A stretch of DNA of 64,000 nucleotides from Gymnorhina tibicen (Eukaryota > Chordata > Aves > Passeriformes > Artamidae). Under the pieces are notes generated by a model. It did no database searches, had not been told where the DNA came from, and worked only from the letters and a program-made list of their open reading frames with translations. This document shows, in pieces, positions 48,829-60,800 of the stretch. The stretch's first letter is position 1, and each line of letters opens with the position of its first letter. The stretch lies in the NCBI GenBank assembly GCA_013399875.1, contig VXAZ01002496.1, positions 763,119 through 827,118 on the forward strand, read 5' to 3'. The translations under genes were made by a program, and so were the position numbers.

Positions 48829-51800
48829 CTGCAAGACACAAAAAAGTGAGTTTGCTCCTGCCACAAGGCAGCTGGTATTAAAATGCTGATTAAGGTCCAC
48901 GTTTTAGCAAGGACAGAGATACTGCTCTTGATGAAAAGGTCAGTTTCCTTCCCACCCTGCATGAAGTGGGGCGGGGAGGGGGCAGGGAAGAACAAATAAG
49001 GAAACGAGGCTGCTGCATGTTAACAACCCTCAGTCTGTAAATGCTAAGCAGAGGAGCGTACCAAACTGCAACAAATTCTGTAATGACACTGTAAAATACC
49101 TCCCCATCAGTAGTGCTTCTGGCTCAGGCTGTAGGAACAAGCAGCAAAGCATCTGTCAGACAGTGTCTGTCTGTCTCTCTCTCACTCATGCTGGCTGCAC
49201 TACACTGTCTCCTAGGCAGCATGACAGAAGCAGCAGTGGATTCCAAGTGAGTACAAAAACCAGATGCTGAAAATGAAATAAGCAAAGGGACTAGCCTTGG
49301 GCAAGCAGCATTTAAGGGAGGACCTTGGATTGGGAGTAATTGTACAGGATGGAGAGATTCTCAGAGCAAAAGACCTGGCCTGGCAGAGGGCTGTGGGTAG
49401 GGATCTGCCTACGGGAGAAGGCGGAGAGCAAGCGCTTGAGTGAGACCTGTGGGGAGGAAAGGACTGGGAATGGCAGCACCACACCCTGAGAGCAAACAGG
49501 CAGAGTTCACTAACAAGGTACTTGGTGCCAATAGCACCGAGAAGTTTATGTCTTTTGTGGTCACGTTGGGTCGAGGAAATGGTTGTCAGCAAAGAATGAA
49601 ATGTAAATCAAACAACCCCCTTTCTCTTCAAAATGATGAACACTTCAGACTGCCATTTCACAACACAAGGAGCACGTTTGGAATTTACTGTGTCACTGAA
49701 ATATTGCAAACACTAGAACTCCACAACTGCAGCCAGTAAAACAAGGACTTTGTCCAGAGTGACTTCTCTGTCATTTCAGAGGATGAACCCATCTATGCTC
49801 CCTCGGCCAAACTATTTGCAAGCTAGAGATTCTGTCGCGGGCTGTTCAGCTTCATTATTTCTTGCACTGGCCAGTCCAACAGCTCCTGTGAAGTCACTTA
49901 CTGTGTGTGAGTGAGGACGTGCTGCTTGAGGTCCTGCCTCCGCATGAAGAGCTTCTCACAGTAATCGCACTTGAGGTTCTTCTCCCCGGTGTGGATGACC
50001 ATGTGCGACTCCAGGTGAGCCTTCTGCGTGAATGACTTGTCACAGAGGGTACAGCGATAATTCTTCTGACCTAGGAGCACACATGGACACCCACAGATTG
50101 GCACCCAGTGTCCCAAGAAGTGCAGCAAGCAAACAAGCCTGACCACTGCTGGAAAATTAAATTTTACCCTGAAGAAAGGCAGATTCTTTGTGAACAGGAC
50201 CTGTTTTCTCCTGCAGTTCCTTCAGACTCAGCATAAAGACCTACTTAGTTCCAATCTATATTTAGCTATGCAAAAAACCAGGCATCTGATTTCATCATTC
50301 CCAAAGCTTTTCATCCCCTACTCCATATGCTCCCAAGCCAATAAAACAATGTCATGATACTGTTTCAAACCACTGGTGCCTTAGTGTGATGCACCTTTCT
50401 GCACTTTGTCCTTCTAAAGACCACTGATTCTTGTTTCTCCAGTGCTTGTGGTCAGCCAGCCTTTCCTGTGAGGCAGGGTCTCTGCTTCTTGTCCACACCA
50501 ACTATGTCTCCCTGTTCTGGACATCAAAACACCCCCAGCAGTACATTTTTCCACCAAGAGATTCAGGCAAACACTTAAAAAGACTAGTCTTATCCAAGAC
50601 AAATTCTTCAGTAAAAACAATGGTAGCTTCCTTTGTAATAGTAACCATGGTAACCACCTAGTTACTGTACATTAGTACATCCCGATCTCCACTGATTTCC
50701 CACAGGAATTGTATCTGATGCCTTACTGGAGCCCAACCACATTTGATGCACTGTGTTGCCCTTGTCTACAAAAACAAGTTCTCTTATCTAACAAACACAC
50801 AGGTACAAGCCTCACTGGCCCTTTGATAACTTCTATGTTTTATCCCATTTTTCCACTTATCAGTACTTCTGTTATTCTTTGCCAGCATGCTACTGAGTTC
50901 AGACTAAGTTTGAATACCACTTGAATCCCACCCCACTGAGTATTCTGTGGTTGTGTATATCCCATTTGTACTTGATCAGTCCATTGAAACTCCTGACTAC
51001 TGAGCCTACAGCTTCCTATGCTTGATGTGAGAGCACTGAACTCCCAGTTCTATTCCTTTTCCAGCTTTGTAATTTGCATTTTCTAATTCCCAATACGCAA
51101 TACTGAAAAAAATGAGGTAAAAATATCCACACTGTCTATTGCTGGCCTCTAACTTGACCTTCACCCTCTCCCCTGTACAAAGCCCTCAGCCCTCACCTGT
51201 GTGGATCTTGAGGTGTGTCCGTAAGTTGCTTGGATCGCTGAAAGCTTTGCTACAGAAATCGCACTTGTGCGGCTTCATGCCCATGTGTCCCATGAAGTGC
51301 ACGTGCAGCTTGGAAGGGGAGATGAAAGCCTGGGGACACATGGAGCACTTCCATTTCCTTTCCTTGCCGTGGCCTGGCCCATGGTTGCTGCTGTGCCCCT
51401 GACTGGGGAGGTGGTTGTGAATATGGCTGCTCAAATGGGCCTTGAAGTCCGCATAGGAAGCGCATTCCTTCCCGCAGTGGCAGATGTGCACGTCTGGATG
51501 TTCAGGGACACCTTTGGGCACAAAAGCATCACTCGTAATGAGGCACAGTAAGGCCTAACAGAGCATGAACAAGGTTCACGTTAACATTTTGTCCGTGGTA
51601 GCAAAGCCAGGTGCAGAGATTTTCACCTTTGTTCTTTTCAGCTCCAGTTGCTTTCCAACTGTTTCAGGTAGGTAATTTGAAATGTTTTGAGGGGCCAAAC
51701 TTTGGAACAGTTTTGAGCACAGCTCCACCAAATCTAAATTATCACAACCCAAGGTGGGGGAGAATAGGAACATCTTCAGCTCCAAAACTCCCTTAGCCCT

Positions 51801-54800
51801 GGATGAACAGAACTAAAACATTTTGTCTTCAAAACTTTTTTCACTCCTGATCAGTGGAATTAAATAAGGAACTGTTTCTTTTAAATGATGGTACTCCATA
51901 GTCATGAAATGTAAAAGGGAACTAAGACACGCACCAGTAGGAACTGAGAAGGAACATAACACACTCCCAGGTCACAGAGCCCAGAGATAGCACTGAAAGG
52001 GATTTCAAGCTGAGTACTCCCTGCAAAACCAACAAAATGAGCTCTTCCTTACCAAGCTGTCGTGCATAGTCCCGACTGTAGTAGAAGAGAAGCTCGTGTT
52101 CCGGGGGAATGTCCCGAGAGGTGCAGAAGTAAATTTTTCCATCATGAGGATAAGCTACCAGGTTCTGCTCCTCCCGGTTCCTACAGCAACAACAACAGTT
52201 AGGAATAAATGCCCTCCAGAAATAGTGACTTCTTGAGAGAGAAAAGGAAAAGAGGGAAGGAAAGGGAAGGGAAAACGAAGGGAAGGGAAGGGAAAACGAA
52301 GGGAAGGGAAAACGAAGGGAAGGGGAAAAGGGAAGGGGAAAAGGGAAGGGGAAAAGGGAAGGGGAAAAGGGAAGGGGAAAAGGGAAGGGGAAAAGGAAAA
52401 AGAAAGGAAAAAGAAAAAAGAAAGGAAAAAGGAAAAAGAAAGGAAAAAGGAAAAAGGAAGGAAAAAGCAAGGAAAAAGAAAGGAAAAGGATGAAAAAGAA
52501 AAATTATAAAAAGAAAAGAAAAATACAATAGGAAAGGAAAAGGAAAAAAAAAGAAGAAAAGGAAAAGGAAGAAAAGAAAGAAGAAAAAGGAAAATGGAAA
52601 AGGCAAATGGAAAAGAAAAATGGAAATGGAAAAGGAAAATGGAAAAGGCAAATGGAAAAGAAAAATGGAAATGGAAAAGGAAAATGGAAAAGGCAAATGG
52701 AAAAGAAAAATGGAAATGGAAAAGGAAAATGGAAAAGGCAAATGGAAAAGAAAAATGGAAAAGATTCCTATAAAAAGGTAATGAGAACCTCAGTGCCTGT
52801 CAGCACATTATAAAAACTTTCATGTCTTCCACTTCTGTGACACTCTGTCCTTCTTTATTAAAGGAAAGAAAAACTAGACCTTGAGAGCCAATCTGCTCCA
52901 CCGAATGATGCATTTCTCACACCACTTCTGAGAAAATTATTAATAGACATTGGAGTGGGCTGAGAGAAGTGAGTTTATGATCTCCTAAGAAACTACAAAA
53001 ATCTATGTATTTTTCATATACATAGATTCATAGACATAGATACATCCCTTAAGAAATAGAGAATGCCTGACAGAAAAAATATCAGTAATGTCTTAAAGCA
53101 AAATTATCTTTAAAAATCCTCTTGAACTTTTCCAAGAGGTGGTCATTCATCTTTTGAAGCAGTATCTTGCATATGTTTGTTCCCACTATCTGAGACCAGC
53201 AAAAGCTCTGCCCCACTCCAGTGGGAGATCAAACATTAAACTTCTTGACTCCTGCATATGAGAACAATGAAATGAACTGCAGGAGAAACCTAGTTTGTCA
53301 CAGAGAAATAAGAAAGGTTCAGCCTTCTCAGTGGATCATGGATGGAGCAATACTTAGGCCAACCTGGATAGTTTTCATCACAGACTCCAGAAAGACTGAA
53401 AAGGACAGATCTCACAAGCTGTAAGGGCTTGGAACTTGGCCAAAAGAACTCAGGGACACTTTTTAAATAAAGTATTAAAATCAAAAGGACAATCAACGTC
53501 AACTTCACAGATGTAACTACACGGAATGGGGCAGAGGAAAAGCAGTAACAATCCAACACACAGTAAGTTACTATATAAAAAACCTGGTTTCAAGCCTTAG
53601 AACACAGGAAACAATTAGGTGGGCAGGTTTGGGGCTGTTTTATGACCGTGTGCATACAGGTTCTCCTGTAACATTCTCCGCTGGGTGTTGTGTTTCACTG
53701 TCCCCACCAGGTAACTCCCGAAGGGCCCTTGTTCCCAAGCTCCTTACCCACGTGGGCAGGCAGCGCGGCAGCGCAGGTGCTCCGCTAACACCTCCTACAG
53801 CCTGCGGCTCAGACTCAGAGCTGCTTAGCGCAGTACAGGGGGCTCTCACCTGGCTTTGCGCACAAACATCATCCAGTTGCATTCGTTTTCGTCAGTTGTG
53901 ATGATGCAGAACTCCAGGACACCGTTGTGATAGATCTACCAGGAAAAACAAATGCAATCTTAGCACAAAACACAGTGATAAATGCAGTGAAAGCCAGCCT
54001 CTTTCTTTAAGAGAGGATGTGTTTACCTAGAACAAGCCAGGAAGTCTTCATTGCCATTGCCAACACCACAGCCCTGTTTTCACTCCTTACTTTTTTTCCC
54101 TTCACTCAGGAACCTTGACCTCTGCTACCCAGGAGGCCAGAAAACCTGTTTATCAGCATCTTTCTCACCTTTAGCTCCCAGCAGAAATGCATTGACTGCT
54201 TTTCTTACAAACCAAGTCTTGTGAATAACAATACCCGGGCAAACAGTATATGTTTTATTTATATAGATCAGATTTACTTTCTGAAAACGAAATGATGGGG
54301 AAAAGAAAGCTTTAAATTTGCTTTCCTAAAACAAATCATTCATCACCTGGGCGAACTTTCAATGAACAGAGATACAAAACAAACAAACAACTGCTGCCTA
54401 GTAATTCATATACAATCTCTGCTGCAACTCCACAAAAATCCTGAAACCACATACAGCCTTTAAAAGAGAAGGCATTAAAGAAGCTTTCTGTACTTCAGGA
54501 CTAACTACCAGCATACTGCAAGGTTTACAGCTTTGCTGTGCTGATACTAAGCATTAAACAATTAAACTGCATTACTTTTGAGTTTTGGCAAGGATGATAA
54601 CGTTAAAGTTGCTGTCATGTGGTAGCTTTCATCAGATAAAGGCATGGTGGCAGGCTCTGTGAGCTGTAACACCACTGACCTTCCAGATGTGACTGGCTGC
54701 TTTGTCTGTCCAGTCGGCCACTTCCAGAGAATGGCTCTGCTGCCCGATCAAAGGTCCAAAACAAGTCCTCACAGGAATGGTTTCTCGTGTCCACACACCT

Positions 54801-57800
54801 ATCATTAGAAGACCAAAATCTGAAGAAATCAATTATTTAAACAACTAATCATGCATAATAAAGAAGTGGGAGGCTTATGAGATAATGTTCCAGAGGTAAT
54901 ATCTATGCATAAGATCATCAAAGCTTCTACTTCGCATGTGGAACACACCTATGGCAGAGACAAGAACCACCACCACCACATGACACTATTGGGAGCCGCT
55001 TTGGTGTAATTACAAGTATTTATTTGGTCAAAAGCAAGTAATTTACTTTTCAGTAAGCTATAAAACTAACATCCTAGCCACTTGTACCAATTAAAGTTCT
55101 CATGGCACTTTTCTGCAGAAGCAGAAAATACTAGTTTCAGTAACTACATTTTGCCTACCTAATCCCCAGGAATTTCCAGAATTGTTGCTGGGCATTGTTA
55201 AGCAGCTTCTGCATTTCTCCCCAGAGGCAGCTGTATTTCTGTCATGGGCAGAGGGATTCCTGCGTGTATATTATTTATTATTAAACATTTATATATATAT
55301 ATATATAGATATAGGTCTACATGAATACACTGAATAGCTCTTAGGAATAAACTGGAAACTAGTGCAGCTTGAAAAGAACAGATGTCATCTACTCTCAACA
55401 AGCAGCATCACTAAGCAAGCCAATAATCACATTCTTCTCTAGCCTTCAGATCCTTAGGGTATTGCACTGTACTCTTCGATTTCCAGGTGACAGTGACGTG
55501 AAATACAGTAACAAGGTCCACATCCAATGACAAGGTCACAGTCTACATGCCAAATGTAAATGAAGGAGGGAAAAAAAACAAAGGCACTCGTGATCAATAT
55601 TCCAATGAGAGCACCCAGAAGGTAGCAAACCAAGCTGATGAACGAGCAGACAGAAATCTCCTCTATTACTTCTAATTGTTACCTTCTCCCAAACTGCAAT
55701 TGCTGAAACGATTTCTTATCAAAGTTGTGCCTGGGCTGTTTAGCATAATAAAAATAAAAGCCATACCTGGCTTGTGCTTGACCTTATGAAGTGCCACTCT
55801 GTGGCAGCAGCCCTACAGTACAGCTGAAGTCTAAGCAGTAACCAGACCACAAGGAGCTCTTGGATAATGTAAGTCAGGATGATTACAGAAGAGGGAAGCA
55901 TCTCTCTATTGCGGTGTTTCTTTCCCACATTAATCTCCCTACGGTTTTGGATTTCAGGCAGGGAGTGTATTTTAAACTGCTGCAGGGAAGTGCACAGTAA
56001 TGTGATCCTTACCCGCTTCTGCTCCCATGATAGACTGCCGGAGGAGCAGCTGCTTCGGCAGGGACAGCCTGGCTCGGCTCTCGATTGGGCTATCGGGGAC
56101 AAAGGTGACGGGCCCGTGATCCGGGCAGTCTGATGGATACGCCTTGTCACACAGCGTGCACCCTGCAGAGACAGGAGGGGACAGCAGGCATTAGAGACAC
56201 ACAACAGCTCCTGCAGTGCAATCAGCTCCCTACCGAAGTGCTTCAGCTCAGCTCCTGCCAGAGGCTGCTTCTATCAGGTTCAACTTGTCCACTTACTAGC
56301 TTTTACTCCCAAGAATATGGACCGTATTGTTACAGTCAGGTGGGCACTGACATACGTGTCACTGTTTCTATCCAATTCAGATCAAATGTGAGCATCTCCA
56401 CCTACCTTCCTGATGGTAAATTAAAGACCTAGACTCCAGACTATCTCTACAGGCAACGGGACAGAGCCCACTCTTCATCAAAGCTACTGCAAAATGGATG
56501 ATAGCCTCCCCAGTGCTGGCGGTAATGCTGGTGATGGAAGGGCCATTTTCACTCTGATCACAAGTGAAGTGAATTCTACTGGCAGAAAAATCTAAGACAA
56601 ACAAAACCAAACACCTTCTAACTGGTTACATTTTTGGAATCTACCAGAAACACTTTGTGCATGTAGAACTTTGAGGATATCCACGCAAATGGATCAGTAA
56701 GGTTGTCTTTCTAAAATTTCTAAAATTTTTCAAATTTGAACCACAAATCCCCTTACCTCCATTTAAATTCAGACAATGTGCAGATCACAGCAACAAAAAC
56801 CTGATCTCACTGCTGCTTTTGAAGGTCTCACTGCAGTAAACTCATGCAGTGTGAGTATGCCACTGAATGCAACAAAAACAAAAGCCCGAGAAGAATCAGT
56901 AGCATCACTTAACTGACCTGTCATTCAGCAGAAGTACTGTTATAAAAGAAAGCAGTGAAAGCCTTCAGTCTAATAAATCCGGGGAAAAGTACAGCATAAA
57001 ATGCTCTCTACAGCATTACAATTTCATCTGGAAAAACTATGTCGTTTTAATTCTCTATGGATGGAGCAACCACTCTCCTGATAAATCATTATTCTTCTGA
57101 AGAAGAAAGATGTTCAGGTAATAAATCAGGATCTTCACAAAGACCTTCTTTGGCCTCTTGATGATCCAGCTCCAGTATAAAAGACCTATCACAGGAATAG
57201 CCTTCAGCAGGCCTAAACAGCAGCTCCATCCTTACATGCCTAAAGATATTTTCCAGATACTTCCTTCATATACGAGGGTACCAGAATTTGACCTCATATG
57301 AAGTACAGTTTGAATAACTACACATTAACAGATAGGAAGGTACTCCAAAAATTGTTAGGTAGAGCCTATATAAGCATTGTTTCATGTACACAGGTGACAC
57401 GTAGCAGTGAACAAGAACAACAGCCAGACCTGAGTAATGAGAACCACTATGTGGAACAGCTGCTTTTAAGCATTGCCTAGCACACACCCCTAAGGGTCTG
57501 TGGACCAGCTCCAAGGAAAGGCAGAGGAAGAAAGGTTCTAGGCATGGGACATATCCACTTGGAGAAGTTCAACCATTCATACATTTTTAAGAAGTTGAAA
57601 AAAAACCCCCTCACATCCGACAGAAAGTGAAATATACTTTCCATTCCTGTCCTTTACAAATAATTTTTAAAAAAATTTTTAAAAATCAGTGATTACTTCT
57701 CTGATTTGGATACCCAGAACTGTCAACAAAGATGACAAAAAAAAAGATTTCTTAGAAGTTTTGCAAACATTCAGGACTGTAGCAAAGGCACACTTTTTAT

Positions 57801-60800
57801 CTCCTGCTTAGGAACAGTAAAAAGTTTTCTGAAAAAGGCCCTGACTCCTGCCATCTCAGTGAGGAAAAACCACTAAGGGGCTCTAAAACAACTCCTTGTC
57901 CTTGCTGTCACCTGTCTGGACACAAATTCCTGTTTATTCAGGTGAAGTTGAAAAACAACAACAAAAAGTTAAAATTTAAACCTCTGCAAGTCAAGAATCT
58001 GTTTTGCAAATCACATGCAAGCACAAGGCATGCAGCAGCCATTTCAATATCCTACCATAGGGGAGCATCGTCTGGAAAACGGCTTAGGACTATGTTAAGT
58101 ATAGCAACCAAAAGCTGGCACATCAAATCTCACTTTTAGTAGAATAAGAGAAGTTATTTCACCACAACCATGTTGGATCTCACAGAATTTGGATCATTAT
58201 TTGTTCAACATGCAACAGATGCTTGTAGGAACCTCTGAGTAAAACTCTTCCTCTAGGAGTTGTAAATTCATCATAGTTCTATGCCCACCTGATTTTAAGT
58301 TGTATTTTATCCCACAGAATGAAACCTTAATAAATTAATCCAAATGTCTGACTGACTAGATTCTTTGTACTAAACTGCACCTCTCTCCTTGCTAACCAAG
58401 GCACTGTATCTTTCAATTTCTTAAAATATGTTCTGCAGGCAAAGCAAGCCATTAGGTTCTGGCAGTTGTAGGGCCAGACTGGATGAAGAGCAGCACTCAG
58501 CAATGCTACCACAGCTAATAAAAATGAATATAAAAGCTAGCCTTATGCTTCAGTGGCAGCAAGCCAGACATCCTGCAGGTGAAAGTTCAAATCTCTCTCC
58601 CAGCAAATGAGAACTTCTCAGTTCTCAAACACCACTCCTTGAACGATAACAGGATTGACAGTGCTCCTCTCTTCCTACGAGATCCACTAACCCCTGGACT
58701 AAAGTCCTTTGATGAGAATAATTAGAAATATTATCAAGTTCCTTCCCTCTCTGCTCTTTTTCTCCTGTTGAGAATGACATTTTCATGATGATTGTTCATG
58801 GTTCAATATAAATTTTTCAAAATCACATGATGTCATACTCAACAATTACACCCATCTGATGAAAAGTATGGCTTGTGGTGGTGTTTGTTGTGTATTTTTA
58901 ATGGAGCAAGAAGAGTCGTTTGTGATGTGACTTCAAAAAAACAGAAGTCTCATTGCAAAGGACATCAGGCATATCCACCAAATCAAGAGCTTCATCAAGA
59001 TTCAGCTTCCAACCTTATGGCAACATGGGAAATGGATACAAAGAGAATTATGCTAAAACATCCTACTACGTCTTCTACTACTTCCAGCTACTGTTATTTC
59101 AGCACAGTTAATCTGGCACTGCAGATGTTTCAACTTTTGGACTTGTTAAATAACTGGTTTTTTCACCATAAATCTGTAAGACTTGCAACAAGAGTCCTGC
59201 CATACCAGACAAAAGCTACATGACAAACCCTACTCCAGAGAAGCAGGAAATGTCCACTCACATATGGTAAACAAGGTTGCCATGTTCTCCTTGTTGGAAT
59301 TGGAGTCTTCCATTTGCAGAGATGATGGTACAAAGGCAAGATTGTCTGCAGACACATCGACATGACTTGGCCCCATGGCTACTTCCTGACTTATGGAAGA
59401 CACTGCCACGGGCTCCAGGCTGAGGCCCACTTCATGCAAGGCTACTGAGTCCAGGGAAGCGAGGTTGTGTGAGGTAGGGAGCGCCACACTCACGGAGTTG
59501 GTGCTCATGGCCACAGTATGAATGGGGTCATTTAGTGTGCTGTCCGATATCCCTGTCACCCGCCCGGCAATGTGGTCGGGCTCCATGACAACAGGGAGTT
59601 CCAAAGTGCTACCGTGAATGGGAATGACGCCGCCGTGTCCCACAGCGTCCGACGTCAAGTTACTCCCCACTGTGTCTACGGCTAAAGGTTCGTGGCTCCG
59701 GGAGCCATTCGGGATCTGCGCGTGATCCCCGGCTACATCATCCATTGTAAGCTCCTCTGCCATCCCATCTGTAGAGATGGGGCTGGTTACCCTCGAAACG
59801 CTCTCCATGGTGATTGTAGTATCCAGTGCTACCTCGTGGCTGTCACTAGGATGCAGATTTTGAGGACCATGTGTGTTCACTGTGCGGGAGTCCATGGAGA
59901 CAATCCCTGGTTCCAGTCCCACAGTCCCACTGGGCTGGTAGGGATCCAAGGCTGAGGGATTGTTGGAGACTGACAATGCTGGATTGCTGTCAACATTTAT
60001 AGTGTTGGGATGGATGTATTGAGGTGGTGGTCTGTCAGCCAAGTAAGATAAGATACCTGATAGGAAGAAAGGGAGAAAAAGAAGGGATCCAGATTACATC
60101 AGTTTTCAAATCTTGAATAAAAATCAGTTGAAGCACAGTACACTGAGACCCAGATCCCTGAAGACATGTTCTCTACGTTATCTCCAATTAAAATCCACTA
60201 ATTCTAAAACATGGCTCACGAACATATGCCAGCCCAACACTTGTCAAAGTACCACTTGACAACTAATTCGGAGTTCCCATCCAACAGAGCAAGTCTCTAG
60301 TTATTTCTCAAACTCTGAACAGCCAAGTTTCTGGCAGAATTCCCCCTAGGCTGCTCAGTACAAAGACCAAATGAGAAAGAGGTTCTTCACTTTTTAGGCT
60401 CAATTTTTCGTTCCCAAGAAATAGCTCACAAAGGATGAAGGACTGCTAGTGGAATCTATAATTTGGTAATTCCTGGTTCATCTTCGCTAGAAGCAGAAAC
60501 AATTCTCCAGGACACATGATTTTTGCTTAGGTATTTAAGTTTTAACAATGACTACTTCCTTCCTCTAAGTGGCATAACTGTCCATCTCAGAGGTCATCAA
60601 TTGCAATTCTAAAGGACAAAGACAAGTTCTCTCACAGATTCCATGAGTCATCTGCTCTCTTTCCTTACATGAAAGCATGCTGTTTCTCCTAAAACAAGTT
60701 TGGTTGAATTTAAATCAGAAACCCTACCATCTTTTCTGGTAGTTCTAAGAAGCTTCTCAACATCAAACAACCTTGGAACTTAAGATATGAAGAAACACTA

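Noticed and set aside
52199..52813. Long open frames over the purine tract (Phe/Pro/Ser-rich on minus, Lys/Glu/Gly-rich on plus)
   Set aside because: These are low-complexity repeat translations lying inside the PRDM4 intron, not genes.
55740..56204. 154-codon minus-strand frame overlapping PRDM4 coding exon 5
   Set aside because: It reads the exon in the wrong frame; the correct frame gives the conserved [16 protein letters not shown] knuckle.
57661..57686. AT-rich near-palindrome resembling an origin or hairpin
   Set aside because: It consists only of A and T runs in an intron, with no associated element; such patterns arise by chance in AT-rich DNA.
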